Counted from the stretch's first letter, positions 8,845 to 17,537 are shown. The stretch: 64,000 bases of DNA from Bacillus sp. DNRA2 (GCF_012843265.1 NZ_JABAIT010000022.1:1-64000), one strand, 5' to 3'. Numbers and translations are program-made. Notes: generated from the sequence alone by a model not told the origin.

Positions 8845-9103
8845 GATTGAAGAACTGCGAGCTTTCGTTTCCGTCCCTGTTGAAGTGGCAATAACCGATG
8901 AGAAGGGAAGCGAGAATGCTCCATTTGTTAAGAAAATCATAAAACAAGTGAAGCTCTGTCCCGACCAAACACATATAAGGATTTATTTTGATTCGATAAA
9001 ATTTTTGGCAATCCCAATTACGGCTGAAGTCACGCAAAACGAGGATGACTGGTCTGCCTATGATTTGGAGAGTGCACTGAGATATACTATAAGAAAGGTG
9101 TGA
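8831..9103 (+). CDS. Uncharacterised 90-residue operon protein
   Basis: It starts with GTG inside the end of the previous gene, preceded by GAGAGG. The product is a small soluble protein (IKIEELRAFVSVPVEV...) with one Cys and no membrane segment or known motif. It sits between the CxxC protein and the transporter in a tightly packed operon, so the frame is credible. Function is unknown; like its neighbour it could be a dedicated assembly factor. Confidence 0.6.
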   Translation: MGHIKIEELRAFVSVPVEVAITDEKGSENAPFVKKIIKQVKLCPDQTHIRIYFDSIKFLAIPITAEVTQNEDDWSAYDLESALRYTIRKV

Positions 9104-9108
9104 AAAAA

Positions 9109-10410
9109 ATGAGTAAGCGAATTAGTACTTGGGATCCAGAAAATGAACAATACTGGAAATCAGAAGGAAAAAAACACGCCACAAGAAACTTATGGATTTC
9201 TGTTCCAGCATTGATGATGGCCTTTATTGTTTGGCAAATTTGGTCAGTAGTCGCTAGCAGATTGAATGATATCGGCTTTACATTTACGGAAAATCAATTG
9301 TTTACGCTAGCTGCCATCCCTGGTTTAGTTGGGGCAACCATGCGCTTTTTCTATACATTTGGCGTAGGTAAATTTGGTGGTCGAAACTGGACAGTCTTTT
9401 CAACGATTATCTTATTAATTCCAGCGATTGGTATCGGCTTGGCAGTTCAAAATCCTGATACACCATATTCAATGATGCTCCTATTAGCTGGTTTATGTGG
9501 GTTAGGAGGCGGAAGCTTCTCGTCTTCATCTGCAAACATTTCTTTCTTTTTTCCGAAAAAAGAGAAGGGTACAGCGCTTGGAATTAATGGGGGATTAGGA
9601 AACATGGGGGTATCTGTTGTTCAATTTGTTACCCCACTAATAATCACAGCTAGTACATTTTCATTTCTTGGTGATGCACAGATGTTAGCGAATGGTGACC
9701 AGGTATGGCTTCATAATGCTGCATTCATATGGGTTGTACCGATTGTGATTATTTCCTTAGCAGCTTACTTCGGAATGGATAATTTACCAGGTACAAAACA
9801 GTCTGCAAAGGAACAATTTGTGATTGTAAAGCGCAAGCATACGTGGATCATGACTTGGTTATACATTGCGACTTTTGGCTCGTTTATTGGATATTCAGCA
9901 GCTTTTCCATTGTTGCTAAAATCACAATTTCCGGAATATGCTTCATTAGCATTTTTAGGCGCATTTCTTGCTGCCGCTGCACGTCCTGTTGGCGGCTGGA
10001 TTTCTGACAAAATAGGAGGGGCTAAGGTTACTGCAGTGGTTCTAGTTGTCATGACCTTTGGTGCCCTTGGGGTTATACACTTCCTGAATGAAAAGCAATT
10101 TGCCGGGTTTTTAATTTCGATATTAATATTATTCTTAGCAAGTGGAATTGGGTCTGGCTCTACTTTCCAAATGATTCCTGGATTATTTCCTGCGAAGGAA
10201 GCGGCGGCGGTTATTGGATTCTCAGCAGCATTCGCTGCGTATGGTTCATTCCTTATTCCGAAGCTGTTCGGGTGGTCAGTAAATACGACGGGATCTTATG
10301 TTACAGCTTTTTATTTCTTTATCGGTTTCTACATTATTTCAATTGGTTTGAATTGGTTTTATTATCAAAGAAATGCTGAAAAGCAGGAGGTACTTGCAAA
10401 AGTATCTTAA
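9109..10410 (+). CDS. narK: NarK-type nitrate/nitrite transporter (MFS)
   Basis: A 433-residue, 12-helix major facilitator protein. The first half carries a Gly/Ser-rich nitrate signature (GLGGGSFSSSSANISFFFP then GINGGLGNMGVSVVQF), and the second half carries the matching Gly-rich helix (ASGIGSGSTFQMIPGLFP). These are hallmarks of NarK/NasA transporters. Start ATG 9109 is preferred because AAAGG lies ten bases upstream; a GTG at 9100 would overlap the previous stop. It should import nitrate for, or export nitrite from, the cytoplasmic reductase encoded upstream. Confidence 0.9.
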   Translation: MSKRISTWDPENEQYWKSEGKKHATRNLWISVPALMMAFIVWQIWSVVASRLNDIGFTFTENQLFTLAAIPGLVGATMRFFYTFGVGKFGGRNWTVFSTIILLIPAIGIGLAVQNPDTPYSMMLLLAGLCGLGGGSFSSSSANISFFFPKKEKGTALGINGGLGNMGVSVVQFVTPLIITASTFSFLGDAQMLANGDQVWLHNAAFIWVVPIVIISLAAYFGMDNLPGTKQSAKEQFVIVKRKHTWIMTWLYIATFGSFIGYSAAFPLLLKSQFPEYASLAFLGAFLAAAARPVGGWISDKIGGAKVTAVVLVVMTFGALGVIHFLNEKQFAGFLISILILFLASGIGSGSTFQMIPGLFPAKEAAAVIGFSAAFAAYGSFLIPKLFGWSVNTTGSYVTAFYFFIGFYIISIGLNWFYYQRNAEKQEVLAKVS

Positions 10411-10439
10411 GTGATTGTGCTGGTTAGGAGGAGATGAAA

Positions 10440-11108
10440 ATGGAGATTATCCCAGTAAATTCGGTATCTTCTTACATTATTAAATCACAGGAAGAAGAAA
10501 TGAAACGGGTTTCCCAGGAATTGCATGAGGGAGTTGGCCAAACATTATATAGTATTTTTACTGGTTTGCAGTTCATTGAAACGAGTTTACAGGATATAGA
10601 GACAAAACGTTACGTTCATAATATGGCAGAACTTCTTGAGAAAACGATTCAGGAAATTCGTTTGTTTTCTGTTGAATTATATCCTCCTACCCTAACTAGC
10701 TTTGGTTTATTTGCTGCTATGAAACATTATGCACAGCTTTATATGACTACATTCGGGATTGAAGTTGAAGTGAATAGCTCAGGAGTAGAGAAACAGATTC
10801 CAGAGGAGCGGAATATTGCTTTATTTAGAGTTTGCCAGGAGGCAATGGCCAATATTGCCAAATATGCTGATACAGCAAAAGCAAGTATTTCTTTTACTTG
10901 GACAAGTCAATATTTATATATTACTATTACTGATTATGGTAAGGGCTTCTCTGAAACAGATGTTAAACAAGGGCATTCGTACGGTTTAGCGGCTATGAAG
11001 GAAAGAATGCAACTAATCGGTGGGACTTGCCAAATTAGCTCTTCAACCGGGTCAGGTACTATAGTAGAAATTAGCATAGCCATATCCGAGACAACGGGGA
11101 GAGAGTAA
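10440..11108 (+). CDS. NreB-like cytoplasmic histidine kinase lacking a sensor domain (first copy)
   Basis: A 222-residue HPK7 kinase: the DHp helix with the phospho-acceptor His is in SQELHEGVGQTLY, then an N box (RVCQEAMANIAKYA) and an ATP-lid region (ITDYGKGFSE, GLAAMKERM). Staphylococcal NreB has an N-terminal PAS domain with four cysteines holding an oxygen-labile Fe-S cluster. This protein has only about 20 residues before the DHp and no such cysteines, so sensing must come from a partner. ATG 10440 is chosen because AGGAGG lies 8 bases before it. Its stop is one base before the response-regulator ATG. Confidence 0.85.
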   Translation: MEIIPVNSVSSYIIKSQEEEMKRVSQELHEGVGQTLYSIFTGLQFIETSLQDIETKRYVHNMAELLEKTIQEIRLFSVELYPPTLTSFGLFAAMKHYAQLYMTTFGIEVEVNSSGVEKQIPEERNIALFRVCQEAMANIAKYADTAKASISFTWTSQYLYITITDYGKGFSETDVKQGHSYGLAAMKERMQLIGGTCQISSSTGSGTIVEISIAISETTGRE

Positions 11109-11109
11109 A

Positions 11110-11766
11110 ATGATCAAAATTTTATTAGTTGATGATCACGCGGTTGTAAGAATGGGTCTAACAATGCTCCTGAATCATCATCCGGAAATGCAAGTCGTTG
11201 GTGAAGCGTCAGAGGGAAATGAAGGAATTAAAAAAGCACTTTCACTAAAACCTGATGTCGTGATTATGGATTTAAGCATGCCTCACGGTAAAGACGGGTT
11301 ATCGGCAACGAAAGAGTTGATAAAGCTATTGCCAGAGGTAGCTATCTTGATTTTGACGATGCATGATGATGAAGAATATTTATTTAAAGCAATACAGGCT
11401 GGTGCCTCTGGTTGCATTTTAAAAAGTGCACCTCAAGATGAATTGATTGCTGCCATACAATCGGTAGCGGCTGGGAATGCTTACCTTCATCCTGTGGCAA
11501 CGAAGAAATTAATTATTGAATATATGGAAGCTGTTAAACATGGAAATTCGACAGAAGCAATTAGCATACTGTCAGAGCGCGAGAAAGAAGTGCTCACGTT
11601 GATTGCCAAAGGCTTTTCTAATAAAGAAATCGCTGAACAATTAACAATTAGTGTTAAAACAGTTGAAACTCATAAGGGCAACTTAATGGAGAAGCTACAA
11701 ATGAAGACAAGGCCTGAATTGGTCCAATATGCTTTGAAGAAGGGGTTGCTTGGTTATGGAATGTAG
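11110..11766 (+). CDS. NarL/NreC-type LuxR response regulator
   Basis: A 218-residue regulator: receiver domain (about 1-120) with DD at 8-9, the phospho-acceptor Asp in PDVVIMDLSMP, and the switch Lys in LKSAP; then a LuxR-type helix-turn-helix (LSEREKEVLTLIAKGFSNKEIA, SVKTVETHKGNLMEKL). It is encoded between the two kinases of the operon and should be their common target, activating the operon in response to nitrate. The palindromic GGG/CCC sites upstream of the first gene are candidate binding sites. Confidence 0.92.
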   Translation: MIKILLVDDHAVVRMGLTMLLNHHPEMQVVGEASEGNEGIKKALSLKPDVVIMDLSMPHGKDGLSATKELIKLLPEVAILILTMHDDEEYLFKAIQAGASGCILKSAPQDELIAAIQSVAAGNAYLHPVATKKLIIEYMEAVKHGNSTEAISILSEREKEVLTLIAKGFSNKEIAEQLTISVKTVETHKGNLMEKLQMKTRPELVQYALKKGLLGYGM

Positions 11767-11778
11767 ATGTGATGCTTC

Positions 11779-12252
11779 ATGATGATTGGAAATGAACAAA
11801 GAGAGCAGCAATTTATTCAAGATTGTAATAACTTATTAAAGTTAATTGATTGTGATTTTGTCGGTATGGCAATTCAAAATCAAAAAGGTCCAGATATTAA
11901 ATGGCATTATGCTGCTGGTAACGAAAATGAAAAGTACAAGCGGATTACGGTGCGCTACGGTAAAGGCATTGCTGGAAAGGTTTTGTTAACCGGATCATCA
12001 ATGAGCATTCAGCATTTCCCGGAACAAGTCCAAGGGAGAGCGACCGACTACCCAATCATGCTCGCCGAAAAATTAATCCATTCCTACGCTGCTCCGATTT
12101 GGTGCAAGGGGACAGCAAAGGGAGTTCTTCTTGTTGGTAGAAGGCATGGTTTACCATTTGGTGATGCTGAACAGCAAATTGTCCAGCAGGTAGCTGCAAA
12201 TATGGAAGGGCTATTAAACCGCGTTTTTATTTGCTACTGCGAAAGTAATTAA
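11779..12252 (+). CDS. NreA-like GAF-domain protein (candidate nitrate sensor)
   Basis: A 157-residue single GAF domain (DFVGMAIQN, RYGKGIAGKVLLTG, AAPIWCKGTAKGVLLVGRR, PFGDAEQQIVQQVAANM). The length and layout fit NreA, which binds nitrate and relieves inhibition of NreB in staphylococci. It lies between two kinases that have no sensor domain, which makes it the likely signal input for both. The SD is weak. Ligand specificity is inferred from context, not from residues I can verify. Confidence 0.72.
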   Translation: MMIGNEQREQQFIQDCNNLLKLIDCDFVGMAIQNQKGPDIKWHYAAGNENEKYKRITVRYGKGIAGKVLLTGSSMSIQHFPEQVQGRATDYPIMLAEKLIHSYAAPIWCKGTAKGVLLVGRRHGLPFGDAEQQIVQQVAANMEGLLNRVFICYCESN

Positions 12253-12274
12253 CTGTCAGGAGGTTAGGGGAATA

Positions 12275-12913
12275 ATGGCTGAAGATGCACTCAAGAAAGA
12301 GATACAAAAACTGGCAGCAAAGGTAATTGAAGTTCAAGAGGAAGAACGAAAACGAATCTCAAGAAACCTACATGATGACTTAGGACAGAATTTATATGGT
12401 CACTTGATTACAATTAATCTACTTCAAACAGAAATGGACCATCCGCTAATAGAACAAATCAAAGATGAAGCCACCCATTTAATCGAACAAGTTAGAGAGA
12501 TAGCTTGGGAGCTTCGCCCTGCCGTACTCGATGACCTTGGTCTTGTTCCGGCGATTCGTTCTTTCATTTCTCGTTTCAAGGATTTTTATCAAATCGACAT
12601 ACATTTTAACTGTAAGTTGAAGCGCCGTTTACCGCTAATCATTGACCTGACGATTTATCGAATCATTCAGGAAGCATTAACGAATATTCGAAAATATGCA
12701 AATGTGAAAGAATCCTGGATTTTAATCGAAGAATTTCCCAATAAAATTCTTGTCGTGATTGAGGACCAAGGCAGTGGCTTTCACCCAGAACATGTTACAA
12801 AGGGAGTTGGCATGTTTAGCATGGAAGAAAGGACACGTGCTGTCGACGGTCATTTCCAGTTTCAATCATCCCTTGGAAAGGGTACTAAAATCATTGTGGA
12901 AATCCCCATATAA
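12275..12913 (+). CDS. NreB/NarX-like cytoplasmic histidine kinase lacking a sensor domain (second copy)
   Basis: A 212-residue HPK7 kinase with the DHp motif RISRNLHDDLGQNLYGH, an N box (RIIQEALTNIRKYA) and Gly boxes (IEDQGSGFHPE, GVGMFSMEERT). It is a clear paralogue in type of the kinase two genes upstream but closer to the HDDLGQ consensus, and again has only about 25 residues before the DHp. The start follows AGGAGGTTAGGGG. Two sensor-less kinases around one response regulator and one GAF protein suggest kinase heterodimers or division of labour between kinase and phosphatase. Confidence 0.85.
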   Translation: MAEDALKKEIQKLAAKVIEVQEEERKRISRNLHDDLGQNLYGHLITINLLQTEMDHPLIEQIKDEATHLIEQVREIAWELRPAVLDDLGLVPAIRSFISRFKDFYQIDIHFNCKLKRRLPLIIDLTIYRIIQEALTNIRKYANVKESWILIEEFPNKILVVIEDQGSGFHPEHVTKGVGMFSMEERTRAVDGHFQFQSSLGKGTKIIVEIPI

Positions 12914-12959
12914 AAGTCAGTCTTTGTGCATCATTTAGATGTTAGAGGCTGACTTTTTT
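12912..12959. terminator. Bidirectional terminator between the nitrate operon and the convergent kinase
   Basis: AAAGTCAG ... CTGACTTTTTT forms a stem with U-tracts usable on both strands, between genes that converge. Confidence 0.75.
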
Positions 12960-12963
12960 CTTG

Positions 12964-14838
12964 TTAATCTTTATAAATTGGTAGAGTAATTTTAAAGGTG
13001 GTTCCTTTGTTAATCTCACTTATCGCAGTAATTTCACCTTGATGCTGTTGGATAATCTTCTTACACATCATCAAACCCAATCCGTTACCATTCTCTTTCA
13101 TCGTAAAGAAAGGCTCTCCTAATTTTTGTAGTGCTTCCTCGGGAATTCCACAACCAGTATCAGCAAATTCAATCATAATGGAATCTTGACCATTAATCTT
13201 TGCAGAAATTGCTAAGCTACCCCCATTAGGCATCGCTTCAAAGGCATTTTTCATGAGGTTGATAAAAACTTGTTTTAAATGATTCTTCTCGCAAAAAATG
13301 GTAACTGGTTCACAATCTTCATCAAGTTGGATATCTACTCCATGCAAAAGTGCCTGTGGTTGGAGTAAGGATACAACCTGATAAATAATATCTGAAATAT
13401 TTTCTGGTTTATACAAAAGTGCCTGTGGCTTGGCAACAGCCATGAATTCATTGGTGATTTGTTCAATCCGATCCACTTCTTCAAGCATAAGCTTAATGTA
13501 TATCTGATTCTGACTGCCCGAATCATTCCGAATCAATTGTAAAAAACCTTTTAATGTTGTTAATGGATTTCGCACTTCATGAGCAATTCCGGCAGCTAGC
13601 TCGCCGAGTACACCAAGCTTTTCGGAACTGCGAATCATTTCCTCCATATGCTTTAATTTTGAGATGTCTGTCGCAGAACCAATAATATGATTAACTTTGC
13701 CGCTAATGATGATGGGCTTTAATGTAATAAATAATGAAAATCCATTACTGTCCATTTCGAAGGTTACTTTCTGACCAGTATCCCAAGCATGATGATATTG
13801 CTCAAGAAGGATAGTAGCCTCCCCAGGAATCATTTCCATTTCCTTAATGGTTTTATTTTTTATATTTCTCGGATCCAGTCCCATTTCATGAAGTAGTTCA
13901 CCGTCACATAGGACGTGGATGAAATCATCGTTATGTTTAATAATTTTATAAATAACACCTTGTTGTTCGCGAATAATTTCGTCCAATTCTTGTCTGGCCT
14001 TAATTATTCTTTCTTCTGCGAGCTTATCCTCGCTAATGGTTGAAAAATAAAAGCCCTTCATGATAAAGAAAAAACCTATGACTTTGAAGCAATGTCCTAA
14101 GATATTTTCAAAATCATAAACACTAACATACATCGTAAATATTATTTCAGAGATAAACAGGAAATAAAAAGATAACAGTATGGATAAGGCCGCTTCTTTT
14201 TTCGTTTCTTTATAGTGCTTAAAGTTTAAAAATATACCGACTAAATATAAAAATCCAACAAAATACTCCAGTCCTTTTTTAATTGGGGTTGTACCGACCC
14301 CTTCGATCACAACGTAAGGTAAATTCCCCTCATATTGGAAAATAAATAGTGCTATAAAGAAAATACCTATTCCGGAAATCAGTAAAAGGGTTGTGCGAGG
14401 ATCATTTTCCATTCTTCGATCTGGTTTTATTAAAATAATCATGATGAGAATAGTTCCGATTAATCTGCTGATAAGCCAAAACCATATGGACTTACTAATT
14501 GAACCTTCACTTATAAAAAATGGCATTCCTTCAAATGTTAGGGTATGGAATAAGTCTAAAATAGCAACGGTTAAGAACACAAACGATAAATAGATTAATC
14601 TTTGTGATCTGGAAAAAGTAAAGGCTTTCCAGCCATATGTAAAAATTGCAATAGATATTGAAATGCTTACAAATTCAAGGATAATATGTAAACTCGTGTA
14701 ATTTTTGGACTGATACATTGGGAGAAGGTCTTGATGAAAAAAATGAAAAAGAGCAAAAATAATTGTCCCAATTAAGGCATATGAAATTATTTTTCTTTCA
14801 AAAATTTTAAGACCTATCAATACGATCAACTCTTTCAT
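12964..14838 (-). CDS. MASE3-domain sporulation-type sensor histidine kinase
   Basis: A 624-residue kinase. About 250 N-terminal residues form seven or eight membrane helices of the MASE3 type. A PAS-like region follows (QQGVIYKIIKHNDDFIHVL to about 395), then HisKA with the acceptor His in GIAHEVRNPLTTLKGFLQL, and HATPase_c (N box NLMKNAFEAM, DTGCGIPEE, ENGNGLGLMMCKKI). The kinase half matches Bacillus phosphorelay kinases that feed Spo0F. No response regulator is adjacent, which is also typical of those orphan kinases. The SD is weak, so the exact start is less sure. Confidence 0.85.
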   Translation of the reverse strand: MKELIVLIGLKIFERKIISYALIGTIIFALFHFFHQDLLPMYQSKNYTSLHIILEFVSISISIAIFTYGWKAFTFSRSQRLIYLSFVFLTVAILDLFHTLTFEGMPFFISEGSISKSIWFWLISRLIGTILIMIILIKPDRRMENDPRTTLLLISGIGIFFIALFIFQYEGNLPYVVIEGVGTTPIKKGLEYFVGFLYLVGIFLNFKHYKETKKEAALSILLSFYFLFISEIIFTMYVSVYDFENILGHCFKVIGFFFIMKGFYFSTISEDKLAEERIIKARQELDEIIREQQGVIYKIIKHNDDFIHVLCDGELLHEMGLDPRNIKNKTIKEMEMIPGEATILLEQYHHAWDTGQKVTFEMDSNGFSLFITLKPIIISGKVNHIIGSATDISKLKHMEEMIRSSEKLGVLGELAAGIAHEVRNPLTTLKGFLQLIRNDSGSQNQIYIKLMLEEVDRIEQITNEFMAVAKPQALLYKPENISDIIYQVVSLLQPQALLHGVDIQLDEDCEPVTIFCEKNHLKQVFINLMKNAFEAMPNGGSLAISAKINGQDSIMIEFADTGCGIPEEALQKLGEPFFTMKENGNGLGLMMCKKIIQQHQGEITAISEINKGTTFKITLPIYKD

Positions 14839-15142
14839 CTATATTCAGGCAGCACAGTCAAGAGTAATTTTTGTACAAATAATGAATTTTAAATTGTTAC
14901 AATTTTTATAATATATTTGTAAAACATATCGGTCAATAATATTTCTCCAAAAAGCCAATTTAATTGGAAATTGTCGAACGAAATCAGCTTAAATCGTAAA
15001 TTTTCCCAATCAAAATGGGCAAACATCAGCGAAATATAGTAAAATAAAACTTATATGAATTAGGGAAAAAGTTCATTTCTTCCTGGACAACGAGAATCGA
15101 GTAACCTCTAGTGAGGGACAAATAAGGAGCGGCTTGCGATAA
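14839..15142. other. Divergent intergenic region between the kinase and ytvI-like gene
   Basis: A/T-rich, with no coding potential seen. It must hold promoters for both flanking genes. A match to the Spo0A-box core TGTCGAA lies at 14972-14978, but a 7-base match is expected several times in a window of this size. An imperfect AATTTAATTGGAAATT symmetry is near 14958. I see no riboswitch. Confidence 0.35.
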
Positions 15143-16174
15143 ATGTGGAAAAAATGGATTTTCATTATCATCGTTGCAGTCATCGCTGCAATTATCTTGC
15201 CATATAGTTTACCGTTAATCTTTGCGCTTGTAACCGCCGTTTTACTTGAAGGTTTGGTCAAATGGCTCATGGACAAGTTGCGTTTAAAACGATTGCAATC
15301 AGTCATAGCGGTGTTTACAGGTTATGTACTGATGCTGATGGTAATCGGTTATAATATGATAGCCATTATCACTACTCAAACAATTGCTTTATCAGAAAAA
15401 ACGCCGACCTTTGTGAAGGATTTTTACCGTACTGGAATCCGACCATTAATTAAAAAGTGGCAATTCTATTCACAAAGTCTACCTGTTGAGGTTATTTCAT
15501 CAATTGAAAAAACGGTTGAAAATTCAATCACGTCATTGGATTCATTTCTGCAAAGCATATTGCAATCCACGATTAATTTTCTAACAGTCATTCCTGGATT
15601 TCTAATTGAAGTGTTAATTTATTTGGTTGCGCTATTTATGATAAGTTTAGAACTGCCAAGATTGAAAAATAAACTAGAGCATTACCTAACAGAACAAACG
15701 AAACTGAAAGTGTTCGTGGTAACATCTGAGCTAAGTAAGGCTGGAGTAGGTTTTATTAAAGCCCAGATTATCTTAAGTTTTATGACGTTTATTATGGCGT
15801 TCATTGGTTTAACAATCCTTCAAGTATCCTATACGGCATTATTGTCATTGTTAATTGTTGTAGTCGATATTTTGCCAATCTTAGGTACCGGTTCGGTATT
15901 AGTACCGTGGGCCATCGTCGCAATTCTGCAAGGTAATACATTTTTAGGAATAGGGCTTATCATTTTATTTTTTGTGATCACTATTGTCAGGAGAATTGTT
16001 GAGCCAAAGGTATATTCAAGTAGTCTCGGTATCTCGCCGTTAGCTGCTCTAATCAGCTTGTATATTGGTTTTAAGCTTTTGGGGATTGTCGGGGTGTTTT
16101 TGGGGCCAGCGATGGTAATTGTTTATGATACGTTGAAAAAGGCAAATGTTATAAAATTGAACTTTAAATTTTAA
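15143..16174 (+). CDS. AI-2E family permease (YtvI-like)
   Basis: A 343-residue integral membrane protein with two helices at the N-terminus (about 7-45 and 57-79), a soluble middle segment (about 85-145), and five or six C-terminal helices with the family's conserved PILGTGSVLVPW and PKVYSSSLGISPL stretches. Bacillus YtvI is a sporulation membrane protein of this family; others export small molecules or ions. AAGGAG lies 13 bases before the ATG, which is long. Specific substrate unknown. Confidence 0.82.
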   Translation: MWKKWIFIIIVAVIAAIILPYSLPLIFALVTAVLLEGLVKWLMDKLRLKRLQSVIAVFTGYVLMLMVIGYNMIAIITTQTIALSEKTPTFVKDFYRTGIRPLIKKWQFYSQSLPVEVISSIEKTVENSITSLDSFLQSILQSTINFLTVIPGFLIEVLIYLVALFMISLELPRLKNKLEHYLTEQTKLKVFVVTSELSKAGVGFIKAQIILSFMTFIMAFIGLTILQVSYTALLSLLIVVVDILPILGTGSVLVPWAIVAILQGNTFLGIGLIILFFVITIVRRIVEPKVYSSSLGISPLAALISLYIGFKLLGIVGVFLGPAMVIVYDTLKKANVIKLNFKF

Positions 16175-16183
16175 TAATCCTTC

Positions 16184-16218
16184 GGCTACCTTCTATACTA
16201 TGAGTGAAGGTAGCCTTA
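16184..16218. terminator. Terminator between convergent ytvI-like and yitT-like genes
   Basis: GGCTACCTTC and GAAGGTAGCC form a perfect 10-bp stem with a 12-base loop, followed by TTATTAATTT. Confidence 0.75.
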
Positions 16219-16803
16219 TTAATTTGTATCAATTGGAGTAGCTGATTTCATTAATGTTAGCGTGGTCATAATGCCCACAAAAATAATTGTAATAAACGAA
16301 TAGCAAAATTTTTCGAAACCAACTATTTTTAAGCCGCTAAAGATGACAATTCCATCGATGATGAAAATTAGGATTCCCACGTTTACTGTCGTGATTTTGC
16401 CGAGTAATTGCGCCAGTAAATCAGTCCCTCCTGTACTGGTTTTATATCTTAGCATCAGACCAATACCACAACCAACTAATATTCCACCGAGTACTGAACT
16501 CCAAAACATGCTGAGCTGAAAAACATCATGAAAACTATCTAATACATCGATAAAGAGGGAAGAAACAATTAATCCGAGCAGACTGTTATAGAAAAAGTTT
16601 CGATCATAATGCCAAGCCAGAAGATAAAGCGGAATACTCAAAAGAATCATGCTTAAACCGGTTGGCCACCCAAAATAATAATGAATAATTAAGCCGATTC
16701 CGATAATTCCGCCATCCAAAAGGTGATGAGGGACTAAAAAGCCATTGATACCAAGTCCGATTAATAAACTTCCAAAAAAGACTGCCATTGTTTTTTCAAA
16801 CAT
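16219..16803 (-). CDS. YitT-family membrane protein (short form)
   Basis: About 194 residues with five or six membrane helices of the YitT/DUF161 type (GLGINGFLVPHHLLDGGIIGIG; KTSTGGTDLLAQLLGK is the conserved GGTD motif). Full-length YitT proteins carry a cytoplasmic C-terminal DUF2179 domain of about 80 residues, which is absent here, so this is the short form. ATG 16803 is preferred because GGGGTG lies 6 bases upstream; GTG 16812 would overlap that SD. Function unknown; members are proposed transporters. Confidence 0.8.
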   Translation of the reverse strand: MFEKTMAVFFGSLLIGLGINGFLVPHHLLDGGIIGIGLIIHYYFGWPTGLSMILLSIPLYLLAWHYDRNFFYNSLLGLIVSSLFIDVLDSFHDVFQLSMFWSSVLGGILVGCGIGLMLRYKTSTGGTDLLAQLLGKITTVNVGILIFIIDGIVIFSGLKIVGFEKFCYSFITIIFVGIMTTLTLMKSATPIDTN

Positions 16804-16959
16804 AATCATCACCCCAACAACCTGTCCTCTATTAAAAAGTATGTATAAACGAGTAAATTAGAAGCAATAATTGAAGAGCAGATAGTTTTACAATACAAGT
16901 TGTTTATTTTATAATAATTATAATAAAATATTAATTTGAATCAGGAAAGTGGAGGAATA

Positions 16960-17523
16960 ATGATGTACGATATCGCGATTATTGGAGCTGGTCCAGCAGG
17001 GGCAAGTGCAGCTTTATTTGCAGCAAAAGCAGGGAAAAAGACGCTATTACTTGATCATGGAAAAAGCATGACAGCTAGAGCTTGGATGGAAAATCATTAC
17101 GGAGTTGAAGCAATTTCTGGTCCGGATTTACTTGAAGTCGGTAAAAAACAAGCAACTAAATTTGGTGCGGAGCTAAAACAAGAACAAGTTGTAGATGTAA
17201 AGGAAGACAATGGCAATTTAGTTATTGCAACTGAACAAGGTACATATCAAGCACAGCATGTGATTTTAGCAACAGGTGCATTAACTGACCTGGCTGAGAA
17301 AATTGGTATTACTACAAAGCCGGGAACTGAACCAAGAATTAAAACAGTTGCAGCAGTAGATCATGCTGGTAAAACTAATGTTAATGGCGTTTGGGCAGCT
17401 GGAACGATTGCTGGCGTAAGTGTGCATACGATTATTACTGCTGGCGATGGCGCGCGTGTAGCAATTAACGTTATCAGTGAAATCAATGGCGAACGCTACG
17501 TTGACCACGATGTATTAAAATAA
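16960..17523 (+). CDS. FAD-domain-only thioredoxin-reductase-like protein
   Basis: A 187-residue protein with an N-terminal dinucleotide fold (DIAIIGAGPAGASAALFAAKAG), an ATG motif (HVILATGAL) and the C-terminal FAD motif (VNGVWAAGTIAGVSVHTII). It keeps both halves of the FAD domain of the TrxB/AhpF family but has lost the whole NADPH-binding insert and the CxxC redox pair. It is shorter than true reductases (about 310-320) yet reads cleanly and has a strong SD (GGAGGAATA). It may be a flavoprotein that needs a separate reductase, or act on another substrate. Confidence 0.75.
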   Translation: MMYDIAIIGAGPAGASAALFAAKAGKKTLLLDHGKSMTARAWMENHYGVEAISGPDLLEVGKKQATKFGAELKQEQVVDVKEDNGNLVIATEQGTYQAQHVILATGALTDLAEKIGITTKPGTEPRIKTVAAVDHAGKTNVNGVWAAGTIAGVSVHTIITAGDGARVAINVISEINGERYVDHDVLK

Positions 17524-17537
17524 GGATTTAATCAAGC

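Noticed and set aside
14972-14978. Spo0A box TGTCGAA (another match at 19467-19473)
   Set aside because: A 7-base match is expected several times by chance in 64 kb on two strands, and no second box or proper promoter spacing supports it.
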